This document shows, in pieces, positions 1 to 7,872 of a stretch of DNA of 44,323 nt (within the stretch, counting starts at the first letter, position 1; each line of letters starts with the position of its first letter). Below the pieces are notes generated by a model, which saw nothing but the letters and a program-made list of their open reading frames with translations, had not been told where the DNA came from and searched no databases. Origin of the DNA: GCA-2861595 sp035525365 (lineage in GTDB: Bacteria > Actinomycetota > Acidimicrobiia > Acidimicrobiales > GCA-2861595); the NCBI GenBank assembly GCA_035525365.1, contig DATLEK010000014.1, positions 1-44,323 on the forward strand, read 5' to 3'. Position numbers and translations under genes: made by a program.

Positions 1-149
1 CGCCGCTTGACGTGGCCGAGGCGATTCACGCCGCGATCCCGATGTCGACGCTTGTGGTCATGTCCGGCATCGGTCATGTGAGTAGCGTCGAGGCTGCGGA
101 GCAATTCAACGATGAAGTCCGCGACTTCCTTCACAGGAGTGCGCGGTGA
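1..149 (+). CDS. Alpha/beta hydrolase, C-terminal end (partial)
   Basis: The window opens inside a reading frame (codons from base 3) that stops with TGA at 147-149. The last 48 residues include SGIGHVSSVEAAEQFNDEV followed by RDFLHR. A Gly-His-x-Ser-x-x-Glu stretch followed by a helix ending in F-L is the usual C-terminus of alpha/beta hydrolases, where the His completes the catalytic Ser-Asp-His triad. The substrate cannot be inferred because the nucleophile and substrate pocket lie outside the window. The family call rests on this motif alone. Confidence 0.6.
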   Translation, partial: PLDVAEAIHAAIPMSTLVVMSGIGHVSSVEAAEQFNDEVRDFLHRSAR

Positions 150-243
150 CCCGGTCGGTGGTCGTGCCCACCTGTCCATCTCGAGTGCCGACCCCCATGG
201 CGGGAGCGCTACGGCACTGAATGAACGCGGCGGGCAGCCAGCC

Positions 244-884
244 TCAAGTCGGTGGCCCGAGCGCGGCGAGGAGGTCCTCGACCAGTGCGATGAGCGATCC
301 GGCGATCGTGGCCGGGTCCTCTCCCGGGCCGGCAGCTCGGACGGCCATGGCGACGCCTGCGCTGTCGGCGGTCCCGAAGAGATCGGGAAGCAGCCCGACA
401 GCCTCGGCGGTGACAGCCGACGAGAGATCGTTGCACCGAAGCATTGACAGGCGATCGCTCAACTGCTCGGTCTGGATGGAGCGGAGCAGGCGAAGCACGT
501 CGAGCGCGTCCTTGTCGCGAACCCGGTCCTGGTTGCCGACACGCTCGGCGATCTTGTGGACCTTGGCGACCAGGAGTGCGCCGGTGCCACCCACATGGTC
601 ACGGATCGGTCGTCGCCAGGGTCGAGGGCGCGGATGGCGAGGTGCTCGCGGTCGATGAGCGCGCCTTCGAGCCCCTTCGCCCGACGTGCTGCTCGCTTGC
701 CGTGCGGTCCGAGACGTGCGCCTCGGGTGCCGGGCCCGGCGAGGTCCTCGGGAACCATGATGTCGAGGTAGATGGCCTGAGCGCCCACCAGCACGAGCGC
801 GTCGCGGTGCGCTTCGAGAGCCTCGGCGGCGTCAAGTAGCGCAGCGCGGGCTCGGACGTAGAGCGGTTCAGCCACGCCAGGCAT
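244..884 (-). pseudogene. Nucleotidyltransferase-like (AbiEii-type) gene, frameshifted and internally deleted
   Basis: The reading frame starts at ATG 884 (MPGVAEPLYVRARAALLDA), overlapping the upstream HTH gene by 17 bases. It resembles actinobacterial nucleotidyltransferase-type proteins whose N-terminus reads VLVGAQAIYLH. Here LVGAQAIYLD runs directly into IMVPEDLAGPG, so the stretch that normally holds the nucleotidyltransferase Asp residues (about 50-60 residues) appears to be missing. Near base 590 the frame breaks after DDRSVTMWVA and continues in another frame as GTGALLVAKVHKIAERVGN to a stop at 244. Both lesions suggest an inactive copy. Together with the overlapping HTH gene it resembles a type IV (AbiE-like) toxin-antitoxin or regulatory pair. 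The single-base shift could be a sequencing error; the internal deletion probably is not. Confidence 0.6.
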
Positions 885-1698
885 CCTCGTTCTTGCCCAT
901 CCAAGCGAGGAGCTCATTTCCCTCCGACGGCTCGCGACCTGGTCCCGTGAGGAGGTCGATCGCCAGCTGGGTGGCGGCAACTACCCGGAGCCCGTCCCGA
1001 AGACTTTGGCGGTCGAATACGACCGGGTCGTACGGTTCGACGAGGATCACGTTGGCGCCTGACTCGGCGGGACGGAGCCGGAGTCGCTCTGCTGTCCGGG
1101 CGATGTCATCGACGTAGATGGCCGCCTGGCGGGCGGGGGCGATGGGCGCGTACCGCTGCGCAGCGAACGCACCGGTGGCGGCGTAGGTCCACTTCACGTC
1201 GGCGAGCTTTGTCACGACAGCGTCAAGCCCCCGCGGTTCCAGGAAGGTGACCGCCTGGTTCGAACGGGCGAAGTCGTAGTCCTGCGCCCAGCGGCGGATG
1301 GCTCCCTCCCAGTCGATCGACCCGACCGATCCGCTCCGCTCCCGCGTGACGATGCCCTCGCGGGCGAGGAGGTCGAGGACGCGTGACAGCGTGCCGAGTG
1401 GGACACCGGCTCGCTTGGCGAGCTCTCGCACGCCGTAGGGCGCCCGGAAGTCGACGAGCGCCCGAACGGCGCGTCCCGTGCCACGCCCACGCAAGGATCG
1501 GAGCGTCTCGTCCGATGGCCATGGGTCCTTCGTGGCGCCGGCGCGCTCGACGAGCAAGCCGGGGGCATCGGCGAGCAGGCGGAGGTTGCCGGTCGAGTCG
1601 GCGTAGCTGACCCCGCGGTCGGTGAGCGCGGCGCGGAGGCTCGGGCTCAGGTAGGGCGTCACGACAAGCGGGATCGCGTGCGTTGAACTCCTTGACAA
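868..1698 (-). CDS. Winged-helix DNA-binding protein, AbiEi-like partner (5' end probably frameshifted)
   Basis: 276 residues from the first ATG. The central part has a helix-turn-helix pattern (YGVRELAKRAGVPLGTLSRV, about residues 87-106), followed by a C-terminal domain that recurs in actinobacterial HTH proteins paired with nucleotidyltransferases. It overlaps the downstream nucleotidyltransferase pseudogene by 17 bases, so the two were one operon. Homologous-looking sequence (FSPSGEPTVLLSLSALVKEF) continues upstream in another frame to about 1740, which suggests that the true N-terminus was lost by a frameshift near 1685. The likely role was autoregulation or antitoxin activity. This is inferred from context; no direct functional motif beyond the HTH is visible. 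Confidence 0.55.
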   Translation of the reverse strand: MSRSSTHAIPLVVTPYLSPSLRAALTDRGVSYADSTGNLRLLADAPGLLVERAGATKDPWPSDETLRSLRGRGTGRAVRALVDFRAPYGVRELAKRAGVPLGTLSRVLDLLAREGIVTRERSGSVGSIDWEGAIRRWAQDYDFARSNQAVTFLEPRGLDAVVTKLADVKWTYAATGAFAAQRYAPIAPARQAAIYVDDIARTAERLRLRPAESGANVILVEPYDPVVFDRQSLRDGLRVVAATQLAIDLLTGPGREPSEGNELLAWMGKNEDAWRG

Positions 1699-1847
1699 GG
1701 GCGCTCAGTGACAGGAGCACCGTCGGCTCACCCGACGGCGAAAATCCCTGAAACGTTTGGCAGGATCCTGGGTGACCGTTATCGAGCGGCCAGGCAGCAA
1801 GGGAAACGCCGGTTATCCAGCGGCAGCGGGTGCCCACCCGCCCTTGC

Positions 1848-1867
1848 CCTGTCTCTGTAGAGACAGG
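1848..1867. terminator. Short perfect hairpin between genes
   Basis: An 8-bp perfect stem (CCTGTCTC/GAGACAGG) with a 4-base loop lies about 90 bases beyond the stop of the leftward acidic-protein gene. There is no T-tract on either side, so termination is only a plausible role. Confidence 0.3.
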
Positions 1868-1955
1868 AGGGACACTCCACGCATTGCGCGTCCCTTCACG
1901 AGGGCGTTTGGCCTGGCGGAGACGGACCTACTCCTGCCTGGAGCCTGAGCCCACA

Positions 1956-2408
1956 TCAGTCGTCGTCTTGGGCCGACCCGTCGTCGTCGTTATCCCCCTC
2001 GTGCTCGTCAGTGTCGGGGTCATCGGAGCTCGCCTCGATGTCGTCGTCGACTTCAGACTCGTCGTCGCCGTCAGTGACCTGGCCGCTGATTCCGTCTCGG
2101 TCGTCGGCTTCGTCGTCGGCTTCCTCGACAGCGCCCAGTTTGGCCTCACAGGCGTCCTCGGCGATGTCGGCCGCCTTTTCCGCTTCCTCTTCGGCGGCGT
2201 CGCCCTTGCCCTTGACCGCGTCCTCGATGGCATCCGCCTCAGCCTCACAGGCGCCCTTGGGCTCGTCGCTGGGCTGGGCCCCCGTTCTTTCGTCACTGGT
2301 GGAGCTGGCCGGGGACAGCACGTCCCGCACGCCGGGGCTGGCCAGCGCGGACCCGCCCATCAGCGCAACCGCTACCACGACCGAAATGACCAGCTTTTTC
2401 CGAAACAT
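1956..2408 (-). CDS. Secreted, highly acidic protein
   Basis: 150 residues. I start it at ATG 2408, preceded by a good Shine-Dalgarno site (GGAGGAAAG) and followed at once by a signal peptide: MFRKKL, a hydrophobic run (VISVVVAVALMGGSA) and a likely cleavage after ALA. The mature part is rich in Ala/Glu with two lone Cys residues (GACEAEAD and EDACEAKL), then an almost purely Asp/Glu tail. No enzymatic domain is visible. The acidic tail could bind cations or the cell envelope. It is transcribed away from the ECF sigma operon, whose second gene has a similar acidic tail, so it may be a regulatory target of that sigma factor. This is inference. Confidence 0.7.
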   Translation of the reverse strand: MFRKKLVISVVVAVALMGGSALASPGVRDVLSPASSTSDERTGAQPSDEPKGACEAEADAIEDAVKGKGDAAEEEAEKAADIAEDACEAKLGAVEEADDEADDRDGISGQVTDGDDESEVDDDIEASSDDPDTDEHEGDNDDDGSAQDDD

Positions 2409-2696
2409 TGCTTTCCTCCTGGTTCGAGAGCCTGGCTGGCTCGGCTGCGCCGAGTTCCATGGCGTTGCGACCCCGCCTCGCGGTCGGGTGTGCCTTTTCG
2501 TCAACGTCCCATCCCCCCAGCTCTCGCCGAATGCACGGCCACGCGGAGAAAAGCTTGGCGGCTCACGTCTGGGGCGGTGGGGCCGATACTTTGACCGATG
2601 GCCGTTGTTCCGCGCCCCGGCCCGTGCATTTCGCCCCCGCCTGACGATGGGAAGGTGGGAGAGGGGAGAACCGATGAGCGGGCAGCGAGGGGTTCG

Positions 2697-3215
2697 GTGG
2701 GCGACGAAGAGCAATGGGACCTTGTCGAAAGAGCCCGGCGCGGCGAGCGGGATGCGTTTGGTCGGCTGTTCAGCCTCCACCACGCCGCCGTCTTCCGACT
2801 CGCCCGCTTCAGTCTGGCCCACGCGCTTGCCGAGGACGCCGTGGCCGAGACCTTCACCCGAGCGTGGGCGGCCCTACCCCGCTACCGGCGCACCGGTGCC
2901 CCATTCGTGGCTTGGCTCTACGGCATCGCCCGCCATGTCGTCGCCGACATGGCCGGGGCAGCCCACAGGGTCGAGTCGCAACCCGAAGTGGCCCAGAACC
3001 CGCACGACCCCTGGTCTGGGGGCGACGATCGGATCGTATTGGCCGCGGCCCTCGCCCAGCTCCCCGAGGAGCAGCGCCGGGTGATCGAGCTCAAGTTCCT
3101 TGTTGGCCTCACCAACGCCGAGGTGGGTGTCGTGCTCGCCAAGAAGCCTGGAGCGGTGAACACCCAGCAGTGGCGGGCCCTTCGGGCGCTGCAGCGCATC
3201 CTGGCTTCGTCATGA
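2697..3215 (+). CDS. ECF-type RNA polymerase sigma factor
   Basis: 172 residues from GTG 2697, which follows a GAGGGG Shine-Dalgarno at good spacing; an in-frame ATG at 2598 would add 33 unstructured residues and has no clear ribosome site. Region 2 is seen in FRLARFSLAHALAEDAVAE and TFTRAWAAL, and region 4 in LPEEQRRVIELKFLVGLTN followed by an HTH (AEVGVVLAKKPGAVNTQQWRA). The product would direct RNA polymerase to a small set of stress or envelope promoters. Its stop overlaps the start of the next gene (ATGA), so a translationally coupled membrane partner is made with it. This is the usual arrangement of sigma and anti-sigma factors. Confidence 0.85.
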   Translation: MGDEEQWDLVERARRGERDAFGRLFSLHHAAVFRLARFSLAHALAEDAVAETFTRAWAALPRYRRTGAPFVAWLYGIARHVVADMAGAAHRVESQPEVAQNPHDPWSGGDDRIVLAAALAQLPEEQRRVIELKFLVGLTNAEVGVVLAKKPGAVNTQQWRALRALQRILASS

Positions 3216-3838
3216 GGAACCGACTCGCTGGCGACCTGGGCCGCTGGGAGGCCGGCGAACTGTCCCTCGTCGAGCTCGAGGCTCGCCACCCAGGCCACGA
3301 CGTCGGGGCACTGGTGGGCGTCCACGCCCGGATGGCGGCACTCACGGACGAGCCCGTGCCCGACCCGGAACCGGCATGGGCAGCGCTGAGTGCGGCCCTG
3401 GCGGCCCATCCGCGGGCGGCCACCCGGCGCCGCCCACCCTCACGTCGTCGCTTCGTCGCCGCCATCGTGGCGGCGATGATCGCCGTGCCGGCGGTGTCCT
3501 ACGCCGCAGCCCCCGAGGCCGTGCGCGCCGTTGCCCGCCACGTCACCGACCTGCTGCTCAGGGCCGATGACGTCGCACCGGACGACGACGGCCCCCCCAC
3601 CGCCTCCACGATCCCCGTAAAGGGCGACTCCCGTGAGCTGGACGAGGTCGACGAGGGCACGGGCACGGATGCAGACGAGGAGCAGGACCGCGATGATCCC
3701 GACGACGGGCGGGACGACGCTCCAGCCGGCGACGTGGAGGAATCGGAGGAGCACTCCGCTCCCCCCGTCGATGAGGACCCCACCGAAACGCCTGAGGAAC
3801 AGGCGGGGCCGCAGGCGCCTGACAGCGACGACGACTGA
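3212..3838 (+). CDS. Membrane-anchored putative anti-sigma factor with acidic outer tail
   Basis: 208 residues, starting at an ATG that overlaps the sigma stop. Residues 1-70 are soluble and could contact the sigma factor. A basic patch (TRRRPPSRRR, 71-80) leads into one transmembrane segment (about 81-100), and the rest, about 85 residues, is dominated by Asp/Glu and Pro and should be outside the cell. No zinc-binding HxxxCxxC anti-sigma motif is present, so this is not a ZAS-type protein. The role as anti-sigma or sensor is inferred from coupling and topology. The acidic tail resembles that of the secreted protein encoded on the other strand at 1956-2408. Confidence 0.6.
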   Translation: MRNRLAGDLGRWEAGELSLVELEARHPGHDVGALVGVHARMAALTDEPVPDPEPAWAALSAALAAHPRAATRRRPPSRRRFVAAIVAAMIAVPAVSYAAAPEAVRAVARHVTDLLLRADDVAPDDDGPPTASTIPVKGDSRELDEVDEGTGTDADEEQDRDDPDDGRDDAPAGDVEESEEHSAPPVDEDPTETPEEQAGPQAPDSDDD

Positions 3839-3959
3839 TGAGCGAAGGCCAGGGCTCACCTGGACAGGTTGGAATCGATGGGCGCGGACGGGTTGGTTGG
3901 AGGAGTCGGCCACGCGTTGGCCGTGACGGCGGGGGTGGCGGTGTCCTCGTGGTTCGGTC

Positions 3960-4535
3960 GTGTCGTCCGGCCGGGTCAAGCTTCTGCGCGCCGACGAGGT
4001 GGCCACCGGGCCACTCGACCAGGAGCGGCTCTGTGCCGTCGCCGGCCAAGTGCTCGCCGCCCTCGGCGTCGCCCACGACTCCGGCCTGATCCATCGGGAC
4101 ATCAAGCCCGGAAACGTGCTGCTGGCCGAAGACGGCACCGCCAAGCTCGCCGACTTCGGCATCGCCAAGGTCGTCGAGAAGAACATCGAGAAGAACGACG
4201 ACGCCACCACTGGTTTTCTTCTCGGCACCCCCGCTTACCTCGCACCGGAGCGCCTGGCCGGGCATCCGGCCACCCCCGCCAGCGACCTGTACGCCGTCGG
4301 CGTGGTGCTCTACGAGGCACTCACCGGGCGCAAGCCGAAGCTGAGACGAAGGCGGCGTGGGCCGTCGCCCGTTCCGAGCGCGACGGTGGCCCCGCCGCTG
4401 ACGGCGTCGCCTTGCCCGGTGCTCCTGCGCCCTCACCAGGGCCGCCCGCCGCGGATGGGCACGCTCATGCCCGTGCCCGTCGCATGGGCCGCACCGTGCG
4501 GCTTCATCCGATCAACCTCTCTAAAACTGTTCTAG
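3960..4535 (+). pseudogene. Ser/Thr protein kinase remnant
   Basis: The frame contains the C-lobe core of a Hanks-type kinase: catalytic loop HRDIKPGNVLL (about residues 45-55), DFGIAKV (65-71), and the activation-segment end GTPAYLAPERLAG, up to EALTGRKP near base 4335. The N-lobe with the glycine loop and ATP-binding Lys is absent, and no recognisable sequence replaces it upstream. After GRKP the sequence becomes low-complexity, and the frame runs into the inverted-repeat segment, where it meets a stop. It is a decayed internal fragment and cannot be an active kinase. Confidence 0.75.
4521..4535. promoter_or_regulatory. Candidate operator, imperfect palindrome (copy A)
   Basis: CTAAAACTGTTCTAG is a 15-bp dyad with one mismatch. 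The same site in the other orientation lies 13 bases upstream of the SufR-like regulator at 15948. It is conserved in both copies of the duplication and is a candidate binding site for that regulator in front of the DUF2935 operon. Confidence 0.45.
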
Positions 4536-4863
4536 TAGTGTAAATCCCCAAGAGTGAGGGAAGGGTAACCGCCCCGAAGATCTTTTCGAGGAGGCCCGAT
4601 GACCGAGGTCTAATGAGTTCCCGTCACCGCCACGCATCGCCGGGACAGCCGAGACCGACACCCCCGAGCACACCCCGCAGCCCGCTCCGCTGGCCCCGGG
4701 GCCCCTCCGGACCGATGGGGGCGCGCCGCAAGGGCCGAAGCGGGCGCGCAACGTGTCCGGTACAGGCGTTCTGCTGCGGCTGCTGGCCCTGGCACCACCG
4801 GCCGTGCGGCGGCAGGAGACACCGGTCTCGTGAATTCACATAACACAGAGAGAGGAGCTTGAG

Positions 4864-5742
4864 ATGGACCTAGTCGACCTCGACCCCGGCCTGTTCCGCT
4901 ACTACGTAAGGGACGAAGGCCCAGAGCGCGAGCCGTACGAGAAGGTCGTGGTCGTCCCCCAGGCGGACAACCTCGATCCCTCCCACCATGCCTGGGCCGA
5001 CGCCCGCTTCGCCACCGACATCCTGGCCGAGCACGGCTTCTTCCTGGGCCTGCTCATGCCCCCGGAGCTGGCGGAGGCGGAGCGGGCGCAGGCCTTCGCC
5101 TTCTCGGAGGCCTTCGCCGGACTCCACGAGCGCATCGACACCGCCGGGCCGCCGGAGAGAGGCGACCTCGGCCGCTTCACCGCCGAGGTGGTCGAGGAGA
5201 TCAAGCCGTTCATCGACTACAAGGCGACCATGAGCGCCGCTCAGCAGGAGGGAAGGCTGCACAGCCTGGTGTGGCCGCTGTTCTTCGACCACCTCCGCCA
5301 CGAAGCCGAGCGGTGGACGCGACGGCTCGAACAGCTGGGCGCGGGTGAGTCGGAGTTCGACCGTGGTGAGGTGGCTACCTTCTGGGACAACATCATGGAC
5401 GAGCATGCCCGGTTCGTGGCTCACCTCCTCGACCCTGACGAGTACGAGCTGATCGACAAGGCGATGAGCGCGTCGAACGTGTTCCGAACGCTGCGCGGCG
5501 GTGGCCCACTCCGGGCGACGGCGGCTCTGGCCAAAGAGCCCGGCACCGTGATCGACGCCCTCACCGACTTCCCCGAGACCAGCGCCGTGCTGAGCGCGGC
5601 CCAGGAGATCCTCGACTTCAAGACCCAAACGGCGCGCGACGTGACCGCCGGGCGGATCAAGAGCATCATCGATCCCCGCTTGGCCGACCACGTGCGCCGC
5701 GAGGCCATGAAGTTCGTCGACGAGCTCAAGCGCGCCCAGTGA
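4864..5742 (+). CDS. DUF2935 (hemerythrin-like helical) protein
   Basis: 292 residues, from an ATG behind a purine-rich GAGAGAGGAG site. The sequence is predicted all-helical, with repeated His/Glu-rich helices such as HHAWADARFATDILAEHGF, FFDHLRHEAERW and MDEHARFVAHLLD. That spacing of His and Glu is typical of DUF2935 proteins, which look like two ferritin/hemerythrin-like four-helix bundles and may bind a di-metal centre. No signal peptide is seen, so it is cytoplasmic. It is followed after 84 bases by a DUF2231-Rieske gene with its own ribosome site, so the pair is probably one operon linked to iron or redox stress. The reaction is unknown. Confidence 0.7.
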   Translation: MDLVDLDPGLFRYYVRDEGPEREPYEKVVVVPQADNLDPSHHAWADARFATDILAEHGFFLGLLMPPELAEAERAQAFAFSEAFAGLHERIDTAGPPERGDLGRFTAEVVEEIKPFIDYKATMSAAQQEGRLHSLVWPLFFDHLRHEAERWTRRLEQLGAGESEFDRGEVATFWDNIMDEHARFVAHLLDPDEYELIDKAMSASNVFRTLRGGGPLRATAALAKEPGTVIDALTDFPETSAVLSAAQEILDFKTQTARDVTAGRIKSIIDPRLADHVRREAMKFVDELKRAQ

Positions 5743-5826
5743 CGCCCGCAGCCGTGGTCCGAGCGTCGTCGCTCGGAGTCACCGCAGCAGGCTCAGCGTC
5801 CGGCGCCTCCAGACAAGGAGGCCGTC

Positions 5827-6675
5827 GTGGGCCTACATGAACTGGTGGAGCGACTCGGGCGCATCGAAGGTCTCGACGCCGCCGCCAAACCAGCCGGCAA
5901 GGCGGTGGCCCGTGCCGTGGCACCCCGGCCGCTAAAGGACCTTTTAAGCGGCTCGTGGCTCGGACACCCGTTCCATCCCCTGCTCACCGACATACCTATC
6001 GGGGCCTGGACCAGCGCCTTCGTGCTCGACCTGGTCGGTGGGCGCCGGAGCCAGGAAGCGGCGGATCTCTTGATCGGGCTCGGCGTGCTGGCCGCCGTGC
6101 CCACGGCGGCGACGGGCGCGTCGGACTGGTCCGACTACCTGGGCGAGGAGCGGCGGATCGGCTTCCTCCACGCCATGGCCAACGTCGCTGCCACCGCCTG
6201 CTACGGCGCTTCGTACCTGGCTCGGCGCCGAGGATCGCGGGCAAGAGGGGTCGGGATGAGCCTGGCCGGCGCAGCCCTGGCTACGGGCGGCGGTTATCTC
6301 GGCGGTCACCTCGCCTACGTCCGCGGCGTGAACGTGAACCGCAACGCTTGGGACCAGGCACTCGACGAATGGACCCCGGTCGCCGACGAAGCTGATCTGC
6401 GCGAGGGCGAACCAGTGGTGGTACAAGCCGGCGAGACACCCGTGCTCCTTGTGTGCCACGACGGGCGCATCCTTGCCATCGCCGACCGGTGCGGACACGC
6501 CGGAGGTCCGCTCCACGAGGGCACCTTCGAGAATGGGTGCGTGATCTGCCCCTGGCACCAGAGCACCTTTCGCCTTGCTGATGGTGGCGTGGTGCATGGG
6601 CCGGCCACGGTGGCCCAGCCGGCCTACGACGTCCGTGTTGAGAACGGCAAGGTTCAGCTTCGGTCACCGTCATAG
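5827..6675 (+). CDS. DUF2231 membrane domain fused to a Rieske [2Fe-2S] domain
   Basis: 282 residues from GTG 5827, behind AAGGAGG. The first half is a DUF2231 domain: GHPFHPLLTDIPIGAW at about 46-61, then several membrane helices to about residue 165. The second half is a Rieske ferredoxin with both ligand pairs intact, CGHAGGPLH (Cys222, His224) and CPWHQSTF (Cys241, His244). The iron-sulfur domain would sit at the membrane surface and pass electrons to or from an unknown partner. The DUF2935 gene upstream suggests a shared redox role. The 5' end of this gene is also present in the inverted copy near 15.6 kb. Confidence 0.85.
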   Translation: MGLHELVERLGRIEGLDAAAKPAGKAVARAVAPRPLKDLLSGSWLGHPFHPLLTDIPIGAWTSAFVLDLVGGRRSQEAADLLIGLGVLAAVPTAATGASDWSDYLGEERRIGFLHAMANVAATACYGASYLARRRGSRARGVGMSLAGAALATGGGYLGGHLAYVRGVNVNRNAWDQALDEWTPVADEADLREGEPVVVQAGETPVLLVCHDGRILAIADRCGHAGGPLHEGTFENGCVICPWHQSTFRLADGGVVHGPATVAQPAYDVRVENGKVQLRSPS

Positions 6676-6689
6676 CGGTTACTGGCGGC

Positions 6690-6855
6690 TCAGCGCCGTG
6701 CCACTCGGGCCATCAAGCTGGTGTCGGACACCGCAAGCGGAAAGTGTGAGCGCGTGCGCTCAGTCGCTTGGGCCCTGTGACCTCATGCTCGTCGTCACCT
6801 AGGCCAGCAAGTTCGGGTTCACCGTCGACGATATGGCTGACACCTTGGGCTCCGT
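6690..6855 (+). pseudogene. Mercuric reductase (merA) 3'-region remnant
   Basis: Conceptual translation gives AIKLVSDTASGK, then after a degenerate stretch with a stop, ASKFGFTVDDMADTL. These match the intact MerA at 33715-35334 (AIKLVADAGSGK and AIKFGLTVDDLANTW) in order and spacing. Only about 55 codons of the dimerisation domain remain, without the redox-active cysteines. It lies directly after the Rieske gene and shows that a second mer locus once existed here. Confidence 0.65.
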
Positions 6856-6869
6856 TGCCCTCGGGGCCC

Positions 6870-7433
6870 GCCTCCGAACGCGTGGTCGCCGGTCGGCCGC
6901 CGCCGGATCACCTGGCGCCGCCGGCCGACCCAGCTGCCCTGCCCGAACCCTCCCAGACGCCGACGGAAGCCGCCCGTGACGGGATCGTGCCGGCTGTGGC
7001 CGCTCTTTCCTACAAGCAGCGGGTGTCCGTCGTGCGCTCCGTCTCGACCGAAGAGGGACGGTGGGTCCTCTCACGGCCCGCCGGTGTGGACCCGCGGAGT
7101 TGCGTCCTCGGCGACGCCGACGCCACGTACGGACGGGATTTTGTGTGCACCAGCGAGTTCCTCCTGGTGGGCAGTGACGAGGACGTGATCCTCCGTGCGT
7201 TCCCGATGCCCGGCTACCCGCCTAGCGACGTGGCGGTCACCGAGGATGCGGTGTACTGCGGGCGCCAGGGCGACGGCGGCTTGCCGACATCGATGCTCTG
7301 CCGGGTCGACCGCCGGACATTGATGCTGCATGGGCGCTTGTTCCCGGCCGACGGTCCGGACGCACCGGAAAGCGTCGATCCACCTCCGGCTGGCGAGTGG
7401 GTCGTCGAGCCGCCCTCGGATCGCGTCGGCTTA
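6870..7433 (+). CDS. Uncharacterised protein, probably truncated
   Basis: An open frame with protein-like composition runs through this stretch (for example GIVPAVAALSYKQRVSVVRS and DFVCTSEFLLVGSDEDVILR) and has three Cys residues (one in RSCVLGD). The alternating short hydrophobic segments (ILRAFPMPGY, DVAVTEDAVYCG) suggest a beta-rich fold. No start codon with a ribosome site is evident. The open frame also extends over the merA remnant upstream and the antisense oxidoreductase remnant downstream, so the boundaries given are approximate. I do not recognise the family. It may be a fragment of a larger secreted protein. Confidence 0.35.
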
Positions 7434-7553
7434 GATCAGCTTCAGTTCCCCACCACCACCGATCAGGATCCTGGGGTGGGGCTGGGTGATCGGTCGCGGC
7501 GAGCACATGGTCTCGGCCAGGCGGTAATGGCGTCCCTCGAACCGGCCGGCTTC
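7431..7553 (-). pseudogene. LLM-class F420-dependent oxidoreductase fragment
   Basis: The minus-strand frame ending in TAA at 7431-7433 reads GRFEGRHYRLAETMCSPRPI followed by TQPHPRILIGGGGELKL. This is the signature segment of luciferase-like, F420-dependent oxidoreductases (FEGxHYxL...P.PIxIGGGGE). Only about 40 residues are left, with nothing recognisable on either side, so this is a relic. Confidence 0.65.
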
Positions 7554-7872
7554 GGCACGCGCCCACGATGGATGAAGTAACGGTCGGTGGGCCGTGGGAG
7601 AAGCTGTGGAACTTGGTGCTCGGCGCCCTACAAGCCTGCGCAATGCGGAGTCACTTCGTCGTCTCAGGCTGCTGGTCGAGGTCCGAGCCGGTACCGTCCA
7701 TCGCTGAGCTTGGACAGGCGCCTCGGTCCTCGGCTGGACGTGCGAGGCCCAGCGTTCCATCAGCGCGTCAACGGTCGTCCCGGTGCCGTTGTCACCGCGC
7801 GTTCGCGAGGTGCCGTTCCCCCCGGAATGCGTCGGGTGATCTGAGATCCTTGCCGCAGGGTGATGGACGGTC
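7554..7872. other. Stretch without a recognisable gene
   Basis: Several frames are open because of the high GC content, but none gives a translation I can relate to a family or a start with a ribosome site. It is probably decayed sequence between the oxidoreductase remnant and the DinB-like gene. Confidence 0.4.

Larger units (their letters stand above)
4502..5862 (+). repeat. Copy A of a rearranged inverted duplication (promoter plus two genes)
   Basis: Bases 4502-4595 match the reverse complement of 15861-15953 with about three differences, including a one-base indel. Homology resumes at about 4666-4740 and again at about 5688-5862 (end of the DUF2935 gene and start of the DUF2231-Rieske gene), in the order expected for an inverted copy. 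Between these blocks a segment of about 38 bases (4613-4651) matches copy B in the same orientation. This copy carries the intact operon but no adjacent regulator gene. Confidence 0.85.

Noticed and set aside
2011..3084. Plus-strand frame of 357 codons over the acidic protein and sigma gene
   Set aside because: Ser-rich translation produced by reading the Asp/Glu-rich gene in reverse; it overlaps two better-supported genes.
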